A DNA stretch of 41,732 bases from Pseudomonadota bacterium (GTDB taxonomy: Bacteria > Pseudomonadota > Gammaproteobacteria > Steroidobacterales > Steroidobacteraceae): contig JANXQL010000137.1 of assembly GCA_025356815.1 (NCBI GenBank), positions 1-41,732 on the forward strand, given 5' to 3'. Below the pieces are notes generated by a model. That model did no database searches, was not told the origin of the DNA, and worked only from the letters and a program-made list of their open reading frames with translations. A program made the position numbers and the translations under genes. How positions within the stretch are numbered: position 1 is the stretch's first letter; every line of letters begins with the position of its first letter. Positions 36,583 to 41,732 of the stretch are shown piece after piece.

Positions 36583-38607
36583 TCAGCCGCGATAGCAGGT
36601 CAGGGCGTCGCCGAGCGCCGCGCGCAGCTCCCCCAGCCACGGCTCGTAGTGGCGCCACAGGTCGAGCCCCTCGCGGTAGATGGGCTGGCGCACCTGTTCT
36701 GAGCTTGCGGTGCGAATGCTCCGCTCGGTCTTGTGGAACTCGACGCAGCCCTGCTCGAAGCGCAGGCCGCAGTAGTCCAGGATCCTGCGTACGCTGCCCT
36801 CGAGGTCCTCGACTACGTCCTCGTGCTGGACCCGCAGTACTCGCCTCGGCAGTGCGCTGTTCCAGTGCGTCATCAGCTCCAGGTACGTTCGGTAGTAGCG
36901 GGCGATGTCGTCGATGCTGTAGCAGAACTCCTGCCCGCGGGCGAACAGTTGCTTGAGGTTGCCGAAGCAGCAGGCCATCGGCTCGCGCCGGGCGTCGATG
37001 ATCTTCGCGTTCGGCAGCATCAGGTGGATCAGGCCGACGTGGCGGAAGTTGTTCGGCATCTTGTCGATGTAGAACGGCTTGCCGGTACGGTAGATCCGCG
37101 TGTCGGCGAGGTACTTCTCGCCCAGCGCCAGGAACTCGTCCGCGGACATCGACGCCAGGCACGCCGGATAGCGCGGATTGCTGTAGTCCGGGTTGTAGCC
37201 CTGCAGGTCCAGCGCCGCGCGCGGGATGTTGGCCAGCTCCTGGGTGCCTTCCACCTGCGAATGCGAGGCGAGGATCTGCTCCAGCAGCGTCGAGCCCGCG
37301 CGCGGCAGGCCGAGGATGAAGATCGGCTCAGCGCTCGCCGCTCCCCAGCCCTGGCGCGCCTCGAAGAACGCGCGCGTGCAGGTGGCCTTCTGGTTCGCGG
37401 TGTTCTGCTCGAGCAGTTCCGGGCGGTAGCGGCTCTCGGCGCGCTTGAGTGCGTTGCCGCGCTCGTAGTAGCGCCAGGAGAGGTCGTACTGCTTAAGGTC
37501 CTCGTGGGCCTTGCCGAGTGCGAAGCACAGGTGGTAGCGGTCGATCGTGGCGATCGAGGGGTCCGCCTCGGAGGCCTGCAGGTGCGCGATCTCCTCGGCC
37601 GAGAACTGGTAGGTCTTGAGGTTCGCAAGGCTCCAGTACGCGTCGCCGAAGTTCGGGCGGACCGCGATGGCCTGGCGGTACTGCTCGACCGCCTCCGGGC
37701 GCCGGCCGAGCGTCTTGAGCGAGTGGGCGATCGACAGGTGCAGGTCGGCCGCGGCGCGCGAGCCGGGATCGGTGTCCGCGAGCACGGCGGAAAAGCCGCG
37801 GATGCCGCCTTCGTGGTCACCGAGGCCCACGGTCGCGGTGGCTCGCAGGGTCCGGTAGTCAATGCTGCGGGGGTCGAGCTTGAGCAGCGTGTCGAGCTCA
37901 GCCAGCGCCTCGAGATGCTTGTGGCGGTCGAGCAGCACGCAGGCGTAGTCGCGCCGCAGCTCGATGTAGCCCGGTTCCATCTGCAGCGCCGCTGACAGCA
38001 GGATCTCGGCGTCGTCGAGGATGTCGTGCGCCACTCCGAGGCGGGCGAGCAGGCGCATGGCCTCGACATGATCGCCATGCTGCAGCAGGAACGCCCGGAT
38101 CAGCTTCTCCGACGCGACCAGGTCGCCCTCGCAGAACAGCCCGGTCGCCGTGACCACCTGCGCCGGCATGGCCTTGAGCTTCTGCGCGTGGTCCGCAGCC
38201 ACCTGCTGGTGTTCGCGGTCGCCGATCAGCTTGTACAGGCCCTCGAGCATGCCCCAGGTGGCGGGCAGGGCGGGGTTGATGCGCACCGCCTGCTCATAGG
38301 CCTCGATGGCGTGTGGGGCGTCCTTGAACGCGACGTAGCAGTGGCCACGCTCCTGATAGAGCAGGCTCGCGCCGGGGTGGTGGCGCTCCATGTCGGTAAG
38401 CGTCGCCAGGGCATCGCTGACTCGACGGGTCTGGCGCTGGCCGAGCGCCAGCAGGTAGAGCACGTCGCGGTTCTCGGGGTAGCTCGCGCGCAACGTCGCG
38501 GCCGCCGTCACCGCGTCCTCGAAGCGCTGCTCCCGCAGCAGCTCGCGAATCCGCTGCACCTCGAGCTCGGCACTGGCGGGCGCTGGCGGCTGTGACGTCA
38601 CCGTCAT
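36583..38607 (-). CDS. Tetratricopeptide-repeat sulfotransferase
   Basis: The product is 674 aa from the ATG at 38607, chosen because an open extension to 38673 runs through a terminator hairpin. Residues 10-400 hold about ten TPR units (ALPATWGMLEGLYKLIGD, PNFGDAYWSLANLKTYQF). Residues 425-670 are a PAPS-dependent sulfotransferase: 5'-phosphosulfate loop in FILGLPRAGSTLLEQILASH, followed by IDKMPNNFRHVGLI and the 3'-phosphate site IIDARREPMACCFGNLKQLF. It has no signal peptide. It should move a sulfuryl group from PAPS to a small molecule, peptide or glycan, with TPRs giving partner binding. Such genes are often found near TonB-dependent receptors in related bacteria. The acceptor is unknown. 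Confidence 0.9.
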   Translation of the reverse strand: MTVTSQPPAPASAELEVQRIRELLREQRFEDAVTAAATLRASYPENRDVLYLLALGQRQTRRVSDALATLTDMERHHPGASLLYQERGHCYVAFKDAPHAIEAYEQAVRINPALPATWGMLEGLYKLIGDREHQQVAADHAQKLKAMPAQVVTATGLFCEGDLVASEKLIRAFLLQHGDHVEAMRLLARLGVAHDILDDAEILLSAALQMEPGYIELRRDYACVLLDRHKHLEALAELDTLLKLDPRSIDYRTLRATATVGLGDHEGGIRGFSAVLADTDPGSRAAADLHLSIAHSLKTLGRRPEAVEQYRQAIAVRPNFGDAYWSLANLKTYQFSAEEIAHLQASEADPSIATIDRYHLCFALGKAHEDLKQYDLSWRYYERGNALKRAESRYRPELLEQNTANQKATCTRAFFEARQGWGAASAEPIFILGLPRAGSTLLEQILASHSQVEGTQELANIPRAALDLQGYNPDYSNPRYPACLASMSADEFLALGEKYLADTRIYRTGKPFYIDKMPNNFRHVGLIHLMLPNAKIIDARREPMACCFGNLKQLFARGQEFCYSIDDIARYYRTYLELMTHWNSALPRRVLRVQHEDVVEDLEGSVRRILDYCGLRFEQGCVEFHKTERSIRTASSEQVRQPIYREGLDLWRHYEPWLGELRAALGDALTCYRG

Positions 38608-38625
38608 GAAATTACCTACAAAAAC

Positions 38626-38653
38626 AAAGGGCGGACATCGCTGTCCGCCCTTT
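38626..38653 (-). terminator. Strong intrinsic terminator after the TonB-dependent receptor gene
   Basis: AAAGGGCGGACA and TGTCCGCCCTTT form a perfect 12-bp stem with a 4-nt loop. On the minus strand it is followed by GTTTTTG. It ends 18 nt before the ATG of the sulfotransferase gene, so read-through or a promoter within the hairpin region is needed for that gene. The A-rich flank also gives a possible T-run on the plus strand, but nothing there needs it. Confidence 0.88.
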
Positions 38654-38696
38654 GAGTGTACCGCAACCGTCACCGGCCGCGGTCGAGTCGCTCAGA

Positions 38697-41411
38697 TCAG
38701 AACTTCAGGGCGACCTTCACGCCGAGGACGCGCGGACGCAGCGGCAGCTCCGCCTTGATGAACTGACCGCTCGAGGTGAACGTGCTGGCGTTCTCGTTCG
38801 AGAGGTTCTGCCCATAGACCTGCACGTCCCACGCATCCTTCGAGATCCCGAAGGTGGCGTCGTAGGTGTTGTAGGACGGCTGCTTGTAGCGCAGCCAGGT
38901 CGTGTAGGGCACCGGCACGCCTTCGCCCGATGGGAACGAACTCGGCTGGTTGTTCATGTCGTCCGTGTGGTTCATGCCGACCATCGCGAACGCCTTGTAG
39001 TCGCCGCTCGTCCAGTCGTAGCGCGCACGCATGTTGAACTGCAGCTTCGGCGAGAAGGCCGGCGTGTCGCCGACCGCGCCGAGCGGGTTCGTCAGTGCCA
39101 CGTTCTTGCCGCCGATGCGCACCTGATCGATGCACGTGCCCTTCGGGATCGGGTTGCCCGGCGTGTACAGGGTCACGCCCGCCGACACGAGGCACGGCGA
39201 GGTCGTCTGCTTGGCGTCGTTGTCCGACAGCGAGCCCATCAGGGTCAGGCCGTCGGTCACCTTCGCCGTCACCTGCAGCTCGAAGCCCTTGACGCGATAC
39301 GTCGGTCCGTTCGTGCCGAACGTCGTATTGCCGTAGGCGGTCGGGTTGTAGATCAGCGTCTGCACGTCCTTCCAGTCCATCTGGTAGTACGAGCCGTTCA
39401 CCTGCAGGCGGTGGTTCAGGAACTCGGACTTGAAGCCGATCTCATTGTTGACCAGCGAGTCCGGCGCGAAGCTGAGCGGCTTCACGAACTGGTTGACCCG
39501 GTGCGCGCCCGCGACGGTGCTGGCGAGCACTTCGTTCGGGAGCGGCACGCCGGCTGCATCGAGCCACAGGCGGGTCACGCCCTTGGTCGTGCGGTTGAAC
39601 GCGCCCGGGCGGTAGCCCTGCGAGAACGTGTAGTAGACCATCGTGTCGGCGGTCGGGTGCCAGGTGAGGTTGGCGCGGCCCTTGACGCCGGTGAACTTCG
39701 CGGTGTGCAGTTCCGAGTCGCGGATGCCCGTGACCGGATTCGGATCGAGGCCGCCACCGATCGGCGTGGCCAGGCAGTCGCCGTTCGCGACGTTGACGCA
39801 AGCGCCACCGGTGCCGTACTGGGAACCGACCTCGTTTTCCGTGTACTTGTAGTAGCGCGCGCCGACCGTCGCGGTCAGCACCTTGGGGATGATGTCGTAG
39901 TCGATGGAGGCGAACGCCGCGGTCTGCTTGTAGCCGCGCTGCAGGTCCTCGCCGAAGTTCACGTAGTCGTTACGCGGATTCGGATTGATGGCCGCGTTGA
40001 TCGGCGTCACGTTGCCGAGGCAGATCGGACCGCCATCAAGTGCCGCCGCGAGGTTCGCGGTCGTGCAGGACGGGATCGTCTTCTGCAGGAAGTCCATGCT
40101 GTCCTTGATCTGGAAGTCTTCCCAGAACAGGCCGACGAGGCCGCGCAGGCGGTTCTCGTCAGGCGTGGCGAGACGGAATTCGTGGCTCTGGTGGGTGCTC
40201 TCGATCTTGTCGTGCCAGCCCATGACCGGCGAGTAGCAATGCGCCGGACCGGCGCCGCCGAAGTTCGAACCGCCGCCGCCGACGCAGGAGTAGTAGAACC
40301 CGCCCGGCGTGCGCGCGTAGTTCGTGTAGTCCATGTTCTGGTCGACGTGACGGGTCATGTACGCGCCGGTATAGACCAGCTTGAGGTCGCCGGCCTTGCC
40401 GTTGAGGGTCCACGCCGTGCTTGACACCTTGTCCTTGTTCCACGCCGGCATGAACGACGTCTCTTCGAGCGGGCCAAGCGGGGTCAGGCCGACGCCGATT
40501 GGCATCTGGACGCTCATGCCTTCGGCGTCCATGTTCTGGTAGCTCTGCTGGACCAGCGCGCTCCAGTCGTCGTTGAACTGGTACAGCGCCGACAGGCGGA
40601 AGCCCTGGTAGCTGACCGGGTTCTGCGCGCGCTTGGCGATGGCGTAGTTGTTGTACGTGTCCAGCTGCGCCGGGTACGACGAGCTGTAGGCGCTCGGACC
40701 GGTGTCGACGGCCGGGTTGCGCGTGAACGTCGTCGGGACGTTGTCGATGTAGCCGCCGCGGTGATCGTTGTAGAACACGCCGCGGACTGCGAGCTTGTCG
40801 GTGATCAGCGGCAGGTTCAGCACGGCGGTGAGGGCCGTGTTCGGATCGCCGTGGGCGGTGGTGCCGTAGCTCGCCTCGGCGCGGCCCTCGGTCACGTTCA
40901 GCTTCGGCTTGTTGGTGATGTAGCGGATCGCGCCGGCCTCGGCGCCACCGCCGAACAGCGTGCCCTGCGGACCTTCGAGAACTTCCACGCGCTCCATGTC
41001 GACCATGTAGATGTCGAGGTTGCGCGCCGGGAAGGTCATCGACTGGTCGTCGAGGTAGGTCGCGACGTTCGGGAACGGCGCGATCGAGGCCGAGGACTGG
41101 CCGCCGGCGAAGCCGGCCGACAGGCCGCGCATGAAAATGTTGCCCTGACCCGGGCCGTTGGTGCCAAAGGTCACGTTCGGCAGCATCTTGATGACGTCGT
41201 CGAAGGTCGTGATGCCCAGCTTCGACAGCGAGTCGCCGCTGATGGCCTGAATCGTGATGGGGACGTTCTGAATCGACTCCGACCGGCGCTGGGCCGTGAC
41301 AACGATCTCTTCGATGCCGAACGAATTGGTGGCATCGGCGGCAAGGGCCGCGCCGGCTGGCGCGGCAAGCGCGGCCATGATGGCGTAGGCGAGTTTCGGA
41401 TTGGTTTTCAA
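38697..41411 (-). CDS. TonB-dependent receptor
   Basis: The product is 904 aa from a TTG at 41411, chosen because GGAGA lies 5-6 nt upstream and the N-terminus is then a clean signal peptide (MKTNPKLAYAIMAALAAPAG, cut near ALAA|D). An open frame to 41729 has no such features. FGIEEIVVTAQRRSES (31-46) is a TonB-box-like start. The plug follows (VPITIQAISGDSLSKLGITTFDDVIKMLPNVTFG; LEGPQGTLFGGGAEAGAIRYITNKP), and the barrel ends at RPRVLGVKVALKF with a terminal Phe. No N-terminal STN domain, so no FecR-type signalling. The ligand is unknown; it could be a peptide, glycan or siderophore. Confidence 0.93.
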   Translation of the reverse strand: MKTNPKLAYAIMAALAAPAGAALAADATNSFGIEEIVVTAQRRSESIQNVPITIQAISGDSLSKLGITTFDDVIKMLPNVTFGTNGPGQGNIFMRGLSAGFAGGQSSASIAPFPNVATYLDDQSMTFPARNLDIYMVDMERVEVLEGPQGTLFGGGAEAGAIRYITNKPKLNVTEGRAEASYGTTAHGDPNTALTAVLNLPLITDKLAVRGVFYNDHRGGYIDNVPTTFTRNPAVDTGPSAYSSSYPAQLDTYNNYAIAKRAQNPVSYQGFRLSALYQFNDDWSALVQQSYQNMDAEGMSVQMPIGVGLTPLGPLEETSFMPAWNKDKVSSTAWTLNGKAGDLKLVYTGAYMTRHVDQNMDYTNYARTPGGFYYSCVGGGGSNFGGAGPAHCYSPVMGWHDKIESTHQSHEFRLATPDENRLRGLVGLFWEDFQIKDSMDFLQKTIPSCTTANLAAALDGGPICLGNVTPINAAINPNPRNDYVNFGEDLQRGYKQTAAFASIDYDIIPKVLTATVGARYYKYTENEVGSQYGTGGACVNVANGDCLATPIGGGLDPNPVTGIRDSELHTAKFTGVKGRANLTWHPTADTMVYYTFSQGYRPGAFNRTTKGVTRLWLDAAGVPLPNEVLASTVAGAHRVNQFVKPLSFAPDSLVNNEIGFKSEFLNHRLQVNGSYYQMDWKDVQTLIYNPTAYGNTTFGTNGPTYRVKGFELQVTAKVTDGLTLMGSLSDNDAKQTTSPCLVSAGVTLYTPGNPIPKGTCIDQVRIGGKNVALTNPLGAVGDTPAFSPKLQFNMRARYDWTSGDYKAFAMVGMNHTDDMNNQPSSFPSGEGVPVPYTTWLRYKQPSYNTYDATFGISKDAWDVQVYGQNLSNENASTFTSSGQFIKAELPLRPRVLGVKVALKF

Positions 41412-41732
41412 GACGGTCTCCCCGAGGGCGGTGGTTCGAACATTCAAGACAGGCAACTCAAAAAAACTTCCGCGCGGGCGCTTCGCGCCGCGGGCGGACT
41501 TCAGGCTTCGTCGCGCTCCATTGCAGGCGCACGTCGCGGACACGCGTATCCAAGCAGCGTGGCACGCAGCAGCGAGCGCGCCACTGCGAGCAACACCAAG
41601 CTGATCCTGTAGCACTCCCCTGACAGCGGCGTTTTTACAACACTCACCGCTTTCGATCATCTTACCTATTGCACCATTGCGGTTTGGTGACATGCAATGC
41701 TTTGGGGCGACTTTTTCACGAACTGTCATCCA
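41412..41732 (-). other. 5' region of the TonB-dependent receptor gene (non-coding, to window edge)
   Basis: This 321-bp stretch holds no gene I accept; the 106-codon extension of the receptor frame is judged accidental. It contains the terminator-like hairpin at 41470. Near 41668-41698 there is a dyad, ATTGCA (41668-41673) with TGCAAT (41693-41698), with the inner ACC/GGT also pairing. This second dyad could be an operator. I could not place a promoter with confidence; it may lie beyond the window. Confidence 0.4.
41460..41493 (-). terminator. Terminator-like hairpin in the receptor leader (possible attenuator)
   Basis: On the minus strand CCGCG-GCGC, a GAA loop and GCGC-(CCG)-CGCGG form a 9-bp stem with a 3-nt bulge (41493-41470), then AAG and seven Ts (41466-41460). 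It lies about 50 nt upstream of the receptor start codon and in the same direction, so it would cut the leader transcript unless relieved. Confidence 0.5.

Noticed and set aside
41560-41580. TGGCACG sequence resembling a sigma-54 -24 element
   Set aside because: The GG-to-GC spacing is 9 instead of 10 bp, the -12 element does not match, and it is on the strand opposite to the gene.
41412-41729. 106-codon N-terminal extension of the TonB-dependent receptor
   Set aside because: A TTG at 41411 has a good ribosome site and gives a proper signal peptide; the extension would bury it and runs through a terminator-like hairpin.

Overview
The window is about 41.7 kb of GC-rich bacterial chromosome, densely packed with genes on both strands. 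TonB-dependent receptors without an STN domain, a TPR-sulfotransferase, a TorF-type porin, DUF5666 lipoproteins and an ECF sigma/anti-sigma/subtilase operon suggest a gammaproteobacterium of the Steroidobacteraceae/Xanthomonadales kind. This is an inference: there is no rRNA or tRNA here, and I saw no insertion sequence, prophage, CRISPR array or plasmid function.

Left third (1-11,067). This is mostly envelope and secreted functions. The 3' end of a DUF3857/transglutaminase gene faces a TIGR03118 lipoprotein with a C-terminal haem-binding domain. Divergent from that is a two-gene unit of a c-type cytochrome lipoprotein and a porin carrying its own CxxCH motif. Then come a DUF5666 lipoprotein, a TorF-like porin, an operon of ECF sigma factor, zinc-finger anti-sigma factor and S8 lipoprotein protease, and an orphan 144-aa protein.

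Middle (11,090-26,971). An OPT-family transporter and a DUF5690 membrane protein precede a phosphonate catabolic cluster. In that cluster phnW (transaminase) and a FAD-dependent aminophosphonate oxidase would make phosphonoacetaldehyde, PhnY would oxidise it to phosphonoacetate, and PhnA would release acetate and phosphate. An FCD-type GntR regulator sits in the cluster. Two nearly identical 15-bp palindromes (TGTCRACAGWTGACA) lie in front of phnA and between gntR and phnW, each overlapping a plausible -35 element, so a local regulon can be read from the sequence. On the same strand downstream of phnY are a KAS III-like ketosynthase, a second FAD oxidoreductase (PF12831-like) and an MFS transporter, whose place in phosphonate metabolism is not obvious. 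A CDF metal exporter, a tiny HTH protein and a di-haem cytochrome c peroxidase follow, apparently as one unit behind a PmrA-box-like site.

Right third (27,267-41,732). Five genes form a transglutaminase / circularly permuted ATP-grasp / alpha-E cluster: three on the minus strand, including an ATP-grasp/alpha-E fusion, and two divergent on the plus strand with the same domains as separate genes. Such clusters have been predicted to make or attach peptides, but their product is unknown; this is the best candidate here for an undescribed system. The window ends with a TPR-sulfotransferase and a TonB-dependent receptor, separated by a strong intrinsic terminator, with a terminator-like hairpin in the receptor's 5' leader.
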